Source of the DNA: Gibbula magus
Lineage: Eukaryota; Mollusca; Gastropoda; Trochida; Trochidae
Length of the DNA stretch: 64,000 bases
NCBI GenBank assembly: GCA_936450465.1
Contig: OW388297.1
Coordinates: forward strand, 30,274,387 to 30,338,386
Direction: 5' to 3'
Each line of letters begins with the position of its first letter. The first letter of the stretch is position 1. The position numbers were made by a program, and so were the translations under genes. Positions 1 to 11,048 of this stretch are shown in pieces. The notes beneath the pieces are model-generated. The model did not search any database. It saw nothing but the letters and a program-made list of their open reading frames with translations, and was not told where the DNA came from.

Positions 1-1343
1 ATTTTCCAGTAAGTTTACATTTTTTGAAACTTGCCCCTTGAGCGCGCACAATTTTTTCAGCTACATTTTGTCCGTTTTTTTCAGTGTATATCGTTGATAC
101 AATATTTACGTCAATGATTTAAAAAACATAAACTGTAAAACTTTAAGTTCTCTTTTATCTACGACATGAACCAATTTTATTTTTAAACCAATTATTTTCA
201 AGAAATTACTCCCATTCATTCAAGTTAGCGAAGTCCGCCATATTGCATTGAAAATGACCATTTTGGTGACATGAGCACGAGAAATGTCTTGCCATTCGAA
301 AACTATAATTCCAACTGTGATAAAAAGTTACCAATATCGCTGACATGTAATGTTCATAAATGTGTTTACGTATCAGCTTTTTCATTACTATGGATGTTGA
401 GAAAATCGCACTTGAATAATGTTGACAAAAGTCAACAAATCACTAATAAAAAATTACGTTTTAATTTTAAAGCGATGAGATTCGATGTTAGATAATTTAC
501 CGGCGTGTTTATTAGAGCAATCATATAACACAGAAATCAAGTGTGAAGATTCAGTTACATCACAGCTCTCGTAAAATCTGAATTTATGGTGTATTTTTTG
601 TTTTCATATTTTGTTTGATAAGAATTTATAAATCCACTCAGATTTTAAAAAACGAGATTTTGTTGAAAAACTAATACTTTACACTTACACCGCTCATTTC
701 GTTATTATTTCTTGGAGTATTTATATAAAAATTACATATTTCTTTAGCCTGGTCATTTTTCCATAAGTGTGTGAAATTTTGCACAGAATACTTGTTTACT
801 TTTTGATAAATTTCAATTTTCGTAACGGTGTTCATTTTACGGCGCTTCAGCTGAAAATAATCCAGATGACAGTGGGTGTTAGCCTAAAACAATCCAGCAG
901 GCTAAAGGTTAATATTGACGAAGAGACCATAAACTGTACGGCGAAAATGCACCATCTGAAATGTAGTCACTCTGAGCCATAAAGAAAAGAACGTCTAGCA
1001 ATAAACAAGAAAAGCCTTTAAAAAGGCAAGCTTGGGGGCAACTGAGTAAATTTAGTTGATGGAAAAAGAGGTGGTGAATTTTTTGTGAATATCGGTGCTC
1101 CATGTCGGGCGACTGGACAATGCATGATGAGGGGTCTTCCCTGCGGGTGCTAGTCTAGTGGGTGTCTTTAGTTTAAGAAAAGACTGTCAGTACTGTTTTA
1201 TAATTAGGTGTACCATTACAATAAACCAATGAATGATTACCCATGAGTATATACTTTGTAGATTTATCGGAGCCTATACTCTGGAATGTCGAGAAGGCCT
1301 TAGGTATTACTCGATTCGGAAAAAAAACTTTTGAAACTTAATA
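1..1343. other. AT-rich stretch, no supported feature
   Basis: Only frames shorter than 75 codons without recognisable domains. I see no repeat structure or RNA gene here. Confidence 0.5.
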
Positions 1344-1410
1344 GAGGGAATCGAACTCATAACTCTTCGCACTTAAGTTGACGGGTTTACCAACTGACCA
1401 CCGCGGATGC
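1344..1410 (-). repeat. tRNA-like head of a degraded SINE
   Basis: Read on the minus strand, an A-box-like TGGTCAGTTGGT is followed about 35 bases later by a B-box-like AGTTCGATTCC, the spacing of an RNA polymerase III internal promoter. The acceptor ends do not pair, so it is not a working tRNA. The likely body extends to lower coordinates, with no tail or target duplication that I can define. Confidence 0.45.
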
Positions 1411-1889
1411 TGAAGACATGTAGAATAATTATTGATATCTATTCGACTCTCTTCGCATCTTTAGTTTTAATTTGCTTATTAACCTTGCATTCCCTCATTC
1501 TAAACATTACGGTTGCATTTATAACTGTCCATTAAAGGTAGGCCCCAAAGTGGCTTGTAAGAGAAAAGGGAGTGGCGAACAAAGAATGGAAACTGTAAAA
1601 CCTGCCTACATGTAAGTAAATTCAAAATGATTTGAGGTAGAATCAACCGTGACTGAAATTGATGGGATAGGAATAGGATGATTTCATATTTGGCTAATTT
1701 AAGTTGTTAAAGTATAGTTGTACATTGACGAAGTATGTACTTGTTCATTGATATATTTTGAACTTTGATTCCAAAGAAATTCTTTTGTGAGAAAATATCG
1801 TATTACAGGATCAGAGCGGAAGACTTGTTAAAAAGTACCACAAACAGACCATCAGCTTGGTAATAATATGCGCGTCTTGCCTTTACGTT
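1411..1889. other. no supported feature
   Basis: AT-rich sequence without a convincing reading frame or repeat. Confidence 0.4.
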
Positions 1890-2470
1890 ATTATGTCCCC
1901 TGAACAATTTTTCGGGAGACATAATGTTTTCGCCTCCGTCCGTTATTCCGTTATTCCGTTATTCCGAAATGCTTTCTTTTCCGGGCCATATCTCAAAAAA
2001 CATTCAATATTTTTTCACGAAACTTGGTATGTGGTTAGACCTAGTGATGGAGTGGTGCCTATTGCTATTTTGGTTATTCTGAATTTTTTTTTCTTTTCTG
2101 GTTTCCATGTAAACAATTTGAACTTAGTGCAAATTGGGGGTAGGGACCTTTTCCGGCCTCTATTTCAAAATCTATTTAGTATTTCTTTACGAAACTTGTA
2201 TGTGGTTAGACCTAGTGGTGGAGTGGTGCCTTTTGCTATTTTGGTTATTCTGAATTTTTTATATGTTTTCTGGTTTCCATGGAAACAAGTTGAACTTAGT
2301 GCATAGTGAGGGTAGGGACCTTTTCCGGCCTCTATCTCCAAAACCGTTCAATATTTTTTCACCAAACCTGGGTAATTGCTTAGACCTAGTGAAAGAGTGG
2401 TGCCTTTTGCTACTTTGGCTATTCTGAAGTTTTTATTTCTCGTTATTAATGCAGTATTGAACTTAGTGCT
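1890..2470 (+). repeat. Hairpin-started repeat with three ~172-bp tandem units
   Basis: A hairpin with arms at 1890-1900 and 1914-1925 (ATTATGTCCCC against GGGAGACATAAT) is followed by CCGTTATT repeats and then three tandem units. The shared word TAGACCTAGTG starts at 2036, 2207 and 2381, giving periods of 171 and 174 bp. Each unit carries a degenerate AAACCGTTCAATAT block, GTGGTGCCTTTTGCTA and a TTTCCATGGAAAC-like palindrome. The repeat at 30704-31130 uses the same blocks. An open frame across the first two units is a by-product of the repeat. Confidence 0.8.
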
Positions 2471-3977
2471 TAGCATAAGTGAAAAATAAGGGTTATATGA
2501 CTAGGTTGGATTGAAAGTTGGAGCGGGGGACATCACAGTGCATCACATGCACATATTTCTAGTTGAACATGCTCACAGGCCGAAGAACCTAAATATACAC
2601 TGCTTAGACTATATTTTTTCTACCTACCTACCTAGTTATTATCGAAAATGATTTTGGTTTCTGATTCTGGAATGCAAAATCATGTACTGAATTAGTACAA
2701 AAGCGCAATTTTTGCGTAATATTGTTTTAAATGAAGGTAAATAAGTTTGTTAAAGTTACAAATGGCAAAATAATGAGAAATTATGTTGATATGACAAATA
2801 CAGAAAAGTCAAATTTGATTTTTGTTTGTTATTTCGGATTACCCAGTGTCATGTGGTTCATAATTTGCTACAGCTCTGTTCATTGGTCATAAGAATTGTA
2901 CAAATACAACCTGTGTCATGTCTGAAAGTTATATAGAAAATTCCTATATAGCGTCGAAAATCAACCGATTATAACTTGGGGGCGTGTTCGCCCCAAGCAT
3001 CATGCTTAACGAAATCAATTATTATGGCACCATCCTGCTTTTCCACAGGTATCCGCAGAGTGAATATTCACCATACTCGTTTACGATATCATGTAAACGA
3101 GCTTAATTATGATTTATTTAATTTTGGCATCAAGTCAGATTCAACATATGAATGTGGTTATTTATGTCAAAATGTGTTTCACTTCATGTTTATATGTTGT
3201 TTATCTGATGTACACAGAAAAAACATGTTTAACATTGTTCAAATTACATTAACATGAAGATGGGGATTTTTGGTTTTTATTTATATTTTTACTTCCCAAT
3301 CAATGTACATAAGTAAGAACAAATATAAGTTGTATACATTCAAGTTTGGTGTTATTAAATACAAATAAAGGTTCCCACAGGTTGTTGCAGGTACAGCTGT
3401 ATCTAATTCCAAGCGAGGCTTACAAATATACTGGACTATTAAGGTTTATAATTCACTTAGAGGTGGAGATGGAAAGATGACCAAAAAGCAAATAATTTAG
3501 GCTGGGTATTGTTTGTAAGGGCAATAAATTTACAAGCCTGGTAATATGTGCATACTTCATTTTGAATACAACCAAAATAAGGTATGTTCCCCTTTCTACT
3601 CATATCATGTTGTGTTTCACCAATAAATAAGTGGATTATTATTTCTTACGTGAAATCCAAAATAATAATTTCTGTTGTTAAGTCAATACTTCATTCTGCC
3701 AACTTTTCCAGTCATTTCGCCAACCCTTTCCACACGTTCTGAGAATGGACTATTCCCAACTTTTCATCACTCTCTCTATTTTGTCGTATTTCTCAGAATA
3801 GTTTATGTCTATCATTAGTTCTAGGTCAACATCAAATTTTATGCCTAAAAGATTGAATTGTGATTGTGACTAATCGAGATTGTATTCCTTACATAACTTG
3901 AATCTAGATCTCTTTTTAGAACCTATCCATATCAGTCAAGATATTTCAGTATTAACTCTGAGACCAGAACACCTTGC
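2471..3977. other. no supported gene; one small hairpin
   Basis: A perfect 9-bp inverted repeat (CTCGTTTAC, 3076-3084; GTAAACGAG, 3093-3101) is the only structure seen. Short open frames here have no recognisable domain. Confidence 0.4.
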
Positions 3978-4851
3978 AATAAAATATTTGATTTTTGATA
4001 AGTTAGACATTGGGCAAACTGACCGAAGTCACCAGCTGTAGAAGTCGCCCGAACTTAGGAGACTTTTCACTTGCAGCTGACGCAATAATATCTGCAATAA
4101 ATGCAATCTGTTTGTTTCCAAATGTTCTTTTTTTATATGTTTTATTTGTATTTTCTTTTTATGAATTATTGATAGTTTGATATATTTTTTTTTATCAAAA
4201 CTAGCCATTGCGTCAGGTTCAATTTTGTTTTAATGTAAATGTTGGCGCACAGTTTAGTACGTATAGAAGCTCCAGAATGTATTAAATTATATGGATTTAC
4301 CAGTAGAAACATATATTCATTACAAATAAGTTGAATATTCATATACTTTAAATACGATAATGTGATTCAGTATTGATATGTCGATATTATTTCAAAATTA
4401 CCTTGGTTTGGACAGTTTTGACAAAGGTTTGGACACTATTACGTTTTCTTTGTAACCACTTGTAAAGTTTTAAATGACCGGGGGGAAACTATGGAATATG
4501 TAGAAATATTACAGTATCACATATGACAACAACATTAATTTAGAAAATTAAAAGTTTAGCGCTCACATCGTTTATACAGCAGCATACCTGCGAAAGTGAT
4601 TGTGTCGTCATTTATTCTAACGAAGCATGCGGCAGTTGCTAAGAATTTAGCATAGGAAAGCATGGTCTCAATAAATGACAGTTTACTTCAAGCGGGTTTA
4701 CTTGGGATATTTTATTGTTCCTGGACTATTATCAATATGTTTAAGGATATGAAGAATCAGTTTGGTGAATAGTTTAAACCACTGACGCATGCCAGAACAT
4801 TAGGTTGTAGGGTCCGAACTGATATACGCAACTAAAACCGTTTTTTTGGGG

Positions 4852-4925
4852 GGCTAATCTAAAGCAATTCTGAAATATCTATGTAAAATCGTATATAGAT
4901 ATTTCAGAATTGCTTAAGATTAGCC
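4852..4925. repeat. 31-bp quasi-palindrome
   Basis: Arms 4852-4882 and 4895-4925 are reverse complements at 30 of 31 positions with a 12-base spacer. The sister repeat near 16690-16735 has only one arm, so the second arm arose locally. Confidence 0.85.
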
Positions 4926-4950
4926 GACAAAATAAAATCTATGTAAAATC

Positions 4951-5241
4951 AGAGGGACGGGATAGCGCAGTGGTTAGCGCGTTCCAATCCCGCCAGGGGC
5001 ATGGCAACTTTGTCTGCAGTAGAGAACTGTTCTACACGCAGTAAGGTTTGGGTGCAATGCTACACTGAATTCAGCGTAGTACCAGACATGGTTCGCTAGT
5101 TCCAGCCGATGCTCGCAGGTTTCACGGCAATGCATAGCCACATGACACTGCGGGCTTTCTCCCTGTCATAATACTAGCAGCCGCGATATAAGTGAAATAC
5201 TCTTGAAAGTGGCGTTAAACCCGAACTCACCTCACCTCACC
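4951..5241 (+). mobile_element. tRNA-derived SINE with 13-bp target-site duplication
   Basis: The element begins AGAGGGACGGGATAGCGCAG, with an A-box-like TAGCGCAGTGGTT at 4963 and a compressed B-box-like GTTCCAATCCC. It ends in a domain containing GCAGCCGCGATATAAGTG and GGCGTTAAAC, a 3' domain widespread in molluscan SINE families, followed by CTCAC repeats. Flanking TCTATGTAAAATC is duplicated perfectly at 4938-4950 and 5242-5254. The inverted sister copy of the host repeat has the corresponding empty site (ATCTGTGTAAAATC complement near 16690), which confirms the boundaries. Confidence 0.9.
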
Positions 5242-5769
5242 TCTATGTAAAATCGAGTAAAATACTTTATATCCAATATGTTGATTTGCTGATATTGACA
5301 TTTTAAAGATTATTATTATACAGTCTTTAATAATATATAAATCGGATCAGTGTCCAAGCTTCGGTCAGTTTGCCCATGTCTTGGAGTGAAATAGGTTTAA
5401 TGTAGTTAAATATCAGATAAGCGAACCATTTTGATATTTCCCTTTTATTTTGCGATACACATGAGTTTGATATCAATAATAAAAAAGGGAAATGGTTTGC
5501 ATTGTGATAAATATAAGCTCATATCAGTATATCACTATATCCACATTGAAACTTGGTTCATTATGGGATAATTATTATTATGAACACAACGCAAAAAGGT
5601 AAATATAACGCCATTATTACAAGCTCGAATTGTCGACACTCCGTTTCGCCGGTTGAGTAAAGCGAGAGGGATCAGACGCGAGAAGATTAGGAGCACGTAA
5701 GATTGCGCAGACAAAACTACGCTGCGATTTCCGGATTGGCACGCTGTTGTGGTAATTAATCGTGGGTTG

Positions 5770-6430
5770 TGTGCGCCTTTAAACATTTGAAACTGCATAT
5801 AAAAAAATTTCAGCTCCATTTAAGGTCAAAGAGGTATCATCCGCAAATTGAGATAAAAGACTTTCATTATTCCCCATCTTGATCCCCTTTATCCTTTTAT
5901 CATGTCTTATTAGAAGCGCCAAAATGTTAACACATAAAAATAATCAATAGGATGACACCGGATCTCCTTGTCTGCAACCTCTTGTTACTTTAGAGAAAGA
6001 ATTTCCAAAACCATTCACTCGAACACATGATTCTATGTCATGAAGGAGAATTGAAATCCATTTTTGTAAACTGGGTCCAAAATTGAAAAAGGTCAGAACA
6101 TTCATTATAAACATTCTTTCCACTGAATCAAATGCTTTCTCAAAATCAATCATCAACAACAGGCCTGGGACCTGGAATGTTTCCGTATCTCCCTGAACCA
6201 AAGTCCTTTTGATTTTCATTAATGACGGACGGTAGTTTTTTCCAATTGGCAATTACTGCAATCATGTTATTAATCCTTGTCCTTTGTCTCACCACATCAA
6301 ATTACGGGAAATTACAAAGAAATCTAAACGTGATTGTTTCAGGGGTGTTGGTTGTCTCAAAGTAAAACGATTTAAATTAAGACGAAACTTACGCCAAGAC
6401 TCTTTTAAATCCAATGAATCAATTACCTCC
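5770..6430 (-). pseudogene. Truncated LINE: endonuclease end joined to reverse transcriptase
   Basis: The minus strand reads first a fragment like the C-terminal end of a LINE apurinic endonuclease (FTLRQPTPLKQSRLDFFVIS, about 6290-6430). It then reads reverse transcriptase: LPSVINENQKDFGSGRY in one frame, a frameshift, LLLMIDFEKAFDSVE, RGCRQGDPVSSY, an in-frame TGA, and LLSQFADDTSL carrying the catalytic aspartates near 5840. The motif wording resembles L1/Tx1-like LINEs. The region between endonuclease and reverse transcriptase is missing and the 3' half is absent. It is a dead copy with a deletion, a frameshift and a stop. Confidence 0.88.
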
Positions 6431-6931
6431 AATTACATGAAGATGATATCAATTTAGATTTGTGGCAACAAAAAACTATCATATTCGAAAAACCAGGCAA
6501 TTTTAAAAGCAGTTTAAATTTATAACAGTAAACGTTTCTTGAGACTGATGCATGTCTCTTTTGTTCTTTGTAAATATATTTCTACCATTTCTTTATTATA
6601 TTGCTTTCTTATTACAGGTACATGTATGTTGTTATAATTGTATAATTTTGTAAATACATGGGTGAAGGCTACCGAAGTTGGATAACGTGTTCCTAATCCC
6701 TTTCTTCATTGAATAAAATATGTTTAAATCAAGATATTTCTAGCCTCAGAAAACGATTTCTTTAAATGAATTTGTTTGTACCAAAAGTAGGTCTAAGTAA
6801 TATTGCTCACCTGTGGACGCGATCTCATGTAGATGCATTACATTTACACTACTGTGCAGAATTGAGTACACCGGATTTCGCGGTAATGTAAAAATTCCAT
6901 TTGTTTCAACTGTAATGGTTTTTAGGCAAGT
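6431..6931. other. no supported feature
   Basis: AT-rich sequence between the LINE remnant and the inverted-arm element. Open frames here have no recognisable domain. Confidence 0.4.
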
Positions 6932-8330
6932 AGAAATCAACATCAAAATAAAATAACCTAGACATTTATGATAACAAGCCAATTATTGCTGAAAACTGTT
7001 CACATGTATCTATTCATCATGTACATAAAACCCAAGAAAAATCAAGAATGGATAAATATATTTTTTTCACATTTGAAAACATGCAAGAAAGCCATGTTTC
7101 CAGAAACAGTTATGTAACTAGTTGTTTGGAAGACCTTATCGTATCAACTGTCAACACTCTAAGGTCAAGGTCGTCAGCAATGGGGACAACTGAGGAGAGG
7201 ATACAGTAAATTGATGAAAAGGTTGGTATATTTTACCTTCTTACAACCCAAACTAGGCTAGCAAATTGTCTAAAGTTCTAAATATTGCCCTAACCCAAAT
7301 ATAGTTGATGTATTTAATTTTTAAGAAAGGTTTTTACCAAAATAAATTTCTCTCAGGCCTCAGTCAATTTTGACAGCACCCCAGACTGGCTAGTTTATGA
7401 GTGCAACCAGTATGGATTGTTTTTGTTCAAATACTTGTAAAAGGAAATCTAGAAAATGTCCATATAGAGTTGTTTTCACAGTACTTGTTGTTTTTAATGA
7501 ATGCACATTGAGTTAAGATTATTTAAACTTTTGACTGTTACTATAAATAGAATATGATGTCTTAGTTTATTTTCCATTTACCTTATTGATTCATAATAGT
7601 ACACTATTAGAAAATACCTGCATTTGTTACCTTAATGCAAAATAATCCGCTCCTGAAAGATTCCAATTATGAAATTAAATTATTTCACCAGAAATGCTGT
7701 TAAATGTAAGGAGGTGCTGTCAAATTTGTTTTGCCATATGCTATTATCTTGACGACATATTCGGATAAAATTTTGTCTTATGAAACTGAGATGGATATTT
7801 AAATATCATTTGATCTTCATTTGTTTAAAACAAATCTTACTGAAACTAAACTTATTTACTTGAATTCCTCTTTCTTTTAATTATAAAAATATGGACAAAA
7901 CTTTCATAAAACTGTTTTGCATGTCATGTCGTAAATATGAAATATTCAGTAATTTATTTCTCACTTTTTTCTAAAGACTGCAGATAGCATAACAAACAAT
8001 TAATAAATATCTTCACATGTAGAATTTAATTCAAACAGGCTATTTCTTCTGTTAATCTGATATGCTAATACATATCCTTCTTCACTTTCAGACATAAAGC
8101 GAAGTGTCTGCCTACTTGTTGAACTGAGAGTCTTGAGGGACTTGTTGTTGAATTTTTCTTATTCATGTTAGTTTGACAGATATGTATGGTCATGTGAAAA
8201 GAAAAAAATAATGTACTTTTGTTTATTAACTTGACTTAAACAATTATTTCTAATGTTATTCATTTTCATGTTAAGTTCAATATATAAACTTATATTAACT
8301 TATTATATTCAATTTCTTTTGGATTTTCAG

Positions 8331-8872
8331 ACATGCAATCTTTGATCTCCATGATTGTGAAGTGACTCTTTGATGAAGGGTTCAGGTTTTTGCTGAATGT
8401 GTTAAAGTAAGTGACAAATATATTCATAATTGTATTATTTAAGGAACAATCTAATTCTGTGTGTAAAAATTACATTCTCAGTTTGATGGCTACCTTTTTA
8501 TTTTTTTTGTGTGGATAAAGTCCTTAAAATAATAACTCATTAAAATATATGAAGGTTACTAAAAACAAATTTGTACATGTTTTCAAACTTAATTGCTTAT
8601 TATTATTTTTCTCTGCCAGCTCTGCACAGTCACAGCTATGGCTCCTGTCATTCTTCTGAGGGGTGCTGGTTGAAGGAAAGAGAAAGTTGAAAGTTGCTGA
8701 AGGTAAGTCCGCCAATATATTCTCATGGTAGCAAAACAAACAGATAATGAATGGAAATAAAACATAACAAAAGATTAATTTTGTTGTTAATCAATTTGAG
8801 TCATTAAAATAATAATTTATTTCTTAGTTTCTTATCAATGTTTTTCTTTACTTTCAGCTATACAGTAGGGTC
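8331..8872 (+). other. 5' untranslated exons of the zinc-rich gene (predicted)
   Basis: Consensus splice signals define 8331-8406 (acceptor TTTTCAG, donor GTAAGT) and 8620-8702 (acceptor CTGCCAG, donor GTAAGT). A third acceptor (CTTTCAG) opens the coding exon at 8858, 15 bases before ATG. A further possible exon starts at 8092 after CACTTTCAG, with a weak donor near 8168. None has a long open frame, so they are modelled as untranslated leader. No promoter is recognised. Confidence 0.45.
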
Positions 8873-9529
8873 ATGTCTGCCTGCATAATCTGTAGAAGCG
8901 GTGCTGGGGAGGTAAAACTGGGAGAGAAAGGCTTCAACTCCTTGTTAAAGGTTTCAGCTCAACGAAGCGATAGCTTATTTTTAATGCTTGAACCAGAAGA
9001 GAGATTCATTCATGAAAAAAGTCGGAAAACCTACACCTCATCTTATAATGTCCTTAAGGCCCAGAAGAGCCGCAATGACAATATTCAGCCATGTGTTCTT
9101 AGATCTGTCAGATCTAATGAAAGCGAATTTGATTTTAGAACCCACTGCATCATTTGTGCCAAAAATATTGACTTTGAGAAACTACAAAAACATAAGAGTA
9201 GACATTCTGGCATAAGCCATGTGGAAATTGTTGATTTGGAAAAGAAAAGCTTGTTGCAAGAAACACTTCTGTCCATCTGTGATGATAGAACTGATGACAT
9301 GGCAGCTGATATCAAGGCCCGCATTATTGTTGCTGGAGACATCCGTGCAGCCGAGGCAACCTACCACAGACAGTGTATGCAGTCCTTCATGTCACAGCAT
9401 GATAGGAGAAGGAACAACACATCTCAGGAGTCAGCTAGAGACGTCCAGGACAAAACATTCAAGTCATGGTGTGAGAAGTTCCCTGCATTGATGGGTTTCA
9501 AACTATCAACAACATCATTACACCTGTAA
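8873..9529 (+). CDS. Uncharacterised zinc-binding protein, N-terminal module
   Basis: A 218-codon frame opens with ATG just after a CTTTCAG acceptor. It has paired cysteines at the start (residues 4 and 7), an FDFRTHCIICAK block near residue 90, a CDDRTDD motif near 137 and an AEATYHRQC motif near 160-168. This order of Cys/His blocks recurs at the start of long uncharacterised invertebrate proteins that I associate with repeats. I cannot name a function. The frame ends with a short unrelated tail because the frame shifts near 9490. The next frame carries a Cys-rich C-terminus, so the middle of the protein appears deleted. Likely a decayed or internally deleted transposon gene. Confidence 0.6.
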   Translation: MSACIICRSGAGEVKLGEKGFNSLLKVSAQRSDSLFLMLEPEERFIHEKSRKTYTSSYNVLKAQKSRNDNIQPCVLRSVRSNESEFDFRTHCIICAKNIDFEKLQKHKSRHSGISHVEIVDLEKKSLLQETLLSICDDRTDDMAADIKARIIVAGDIRAAEATYHRQCMQSFMSQHDRRRNNTSQESARDVQDKTFKSWCEKFPALMGFKLSTTSLHL

Positions 9530-9714
9530 TAACTGATAAATGTGCTGCCCCAGCCAATCTTTTGAAAGAAATCCGGTGCTCTTGTTCAGCTGGTACACAG
9601 CTTTGCACCAATTGCAGTTGTTACAAAAAGAGAATTCCATGTAGCATCCACTGCAAGTGTCGGGGGTCATGTTTAATTCCCTCGCCTATTGCTGGAGCTA
9701 CCACTGAAGAATGA
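9490..9714 (+). pseudogene. Cys-rich C-terminal tail of the same gene, shifted frame
   Basis: A frame overlapping the end of the previous one runs to a TGA at 9712-9714. It contains LLKEIRCSCSAGTQLC followed by CSCYKKRIPCSIHCKCRGSC, a CXC-rich array resembling the last domain of long invertebrate repeat-encoded proteins. It follows the N-terminal module without the expected central region and in another frame. I read this as an internal deletion with frame loss. A splice junction could in principle restore the frame, but no good donor/acceptor pair is seen between them. Confidence 0.55.
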
Positions 9715-10416
9715 TTGATTGTGTATTGGATATTTCCTGTAGTATTTCAAAGATTGACATGTACATAAACTGTAAAGACACTCAGAATAACTGTTGGACA
9801 GTGATGTGACAGTGACAATTTATCATGCTATGTTCTGCTTGAATATACTGGGCACCAGGGATTGTAATATTGGTGAGTTGATCTGTTTAAGAAAGCTTTG
9901 TTAATATTATATGAATGAAAAACATTTGCTAAAATTGTTTTGCAGTTTGAAATAACTTTCTTTTAGACATAAACAAACACCTTAAAATCGGACATCCAAA
10001 CATCCTGACATCCAAATGTACAATTTTCAGCCATTTAAGCTAACATGTAGACATAAGAGAAATGTTTTATGTTTAACATGTCTATTTACATTGCTGTTTT
10101 ATAGTGATGTTTTAATTTTAAATTTGATGTGTCAATTTCTCCTTAAACAAAAGCCAATTTTAATGTCGAGAGAACGGCCATTTTGAATCCAAGATGGCCG
10201 CCATTATATGGTCATTTGATTCAATGCATTTTTATTTAAATTTGTTTTGGAGGGATCTAACCTTCCCTTCAAATGCTATATGTGAATTAGGTTGAAATTG
10301 ATAAAATAATAATTGTTTGGAAAAGCTCAAGCCCCACGTGTGATTATTTGCCAAATTGTAAGAAAAATATTCGAGAAATTCACTATTAATTAAAAATTGA
10401 AAACAAATTAATTTCC
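9715..10416. other. 3' flank of the zinc-rich gene; no gene
   Basis: No coding signal. A GGCCATTTTG...AAGATGGCCGCC inverted pair lies at about 10173-10203 and contains YY1-like GCCGCCAT cores. Confidence 0.4.
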
Positions 10417-10543
10417 CCACTCTTGATTTTTCTTGGGTTTTTATGTGTGATTAAGTACATATCAAAATATTATTTAAAACAAAAATTGGCCTGTTATCAG
10501 AAATGTCTAGGTTCAATGAAGTTTCTACTGGCCTATTTTCATT

Positions 10544-11048
10544 CTAAAGTTTGTCTGTGTGACATACACATCATCCAGTATCAAATCGGAATACGTTCAA
10601 TAGACATTAGTTAAGTAAGATGAGCGTTTTTTTAATTATACAAACACATTTTGATTAAAATGCATTTACTACCTTGCTTGTCAATCTTCCTCACTTAACG
10701 ATTTACAATTACCATTGACATTGACACTTTAAAATGACTTTACTTCCTTTTGCTTAACTGAATTAACTCACCAAGCGTTGATAACATATTTGTTTATACA
10801 AACTCATTGATAATTTGAAAGTATTACTCGTCAGTAATCCTCCTTAATCAATTATCAACACAATCGTCGAACAGATTTCGTATTACTCGGATCTCAGATA
10901 AAGCTTTGGTCAGATATAAGTATTGTTCACCCTACATTCCAATCCATGGCACCAGTACAGAAAATGGTATTATTGTCTAATGATAATAAGTCTATAAAGC
11001 CCCTTGCCTTGTTTAGGCGCCGAAATATTTCGGAAGAATAGGCTTATA
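10544..11048. other. no supported feature
   Basis: AT-rich sequence. The last six bases, CTTATA (11043-11048), are the left target duplication of the next element. Confidence 0.4.

Larger units (their letters stand above)
3978..5575 (+). mobile_element. Dispersed ~1.6-kb repeat, copy 1 (SINE-bearing)
   Basis: This segment matches 16362-17612 in inverted orientation along most of its length, from AAAATATTTGATTTTTGATA at the left to the TGAACCAAGTTTCAATG complement at the right. Internally, GGGCAAACTGACCGAAG (near 4012) and its inverted copy (near 5359) form a pair of inverted repeats inset from the ends. No coding capacity is visible, so it is probably a non-autonomous DNA element. This copy has gained a SINE (4951-5241) and a local inverted duplication (4852-4925) that the other copy lacks. 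Confidence 0.75.
6932..10543 (+). mobile_element. Candidate TIR transposon carrying a zinc-rich gene
   Basis: About 120 bp near 6932-7052 reappears in inverted orientation at 10417-10543. Shared blocks are CTTGATTTTTCTTGGGTTTT, GTTATCA/GAAATGTCTAGGTT and TTTCTACTGGCCTA, separated by unrelated stretches. The arms bracket the spliced zinc-rich gene at 8331-9714. A short TTTT flanks both outer ends and could be a target duplication but is too simple to rely on. Family unknown. The alternative is chance placement of two inverted copies of a dispersed repeat. Confidence 0.4.

Noticed and set aside
1344..1410. Functional tRNA gene
   Set aside because: Promoter boxes are present but acceptor arms do not pair and no clear anticodon arm forms.
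1857..2306. 149-codon frame with repeated YVVRPSGGVVP
   Set aside because: Spans two tandem repeat units with a period divisible by three. The repeat explains the frame.
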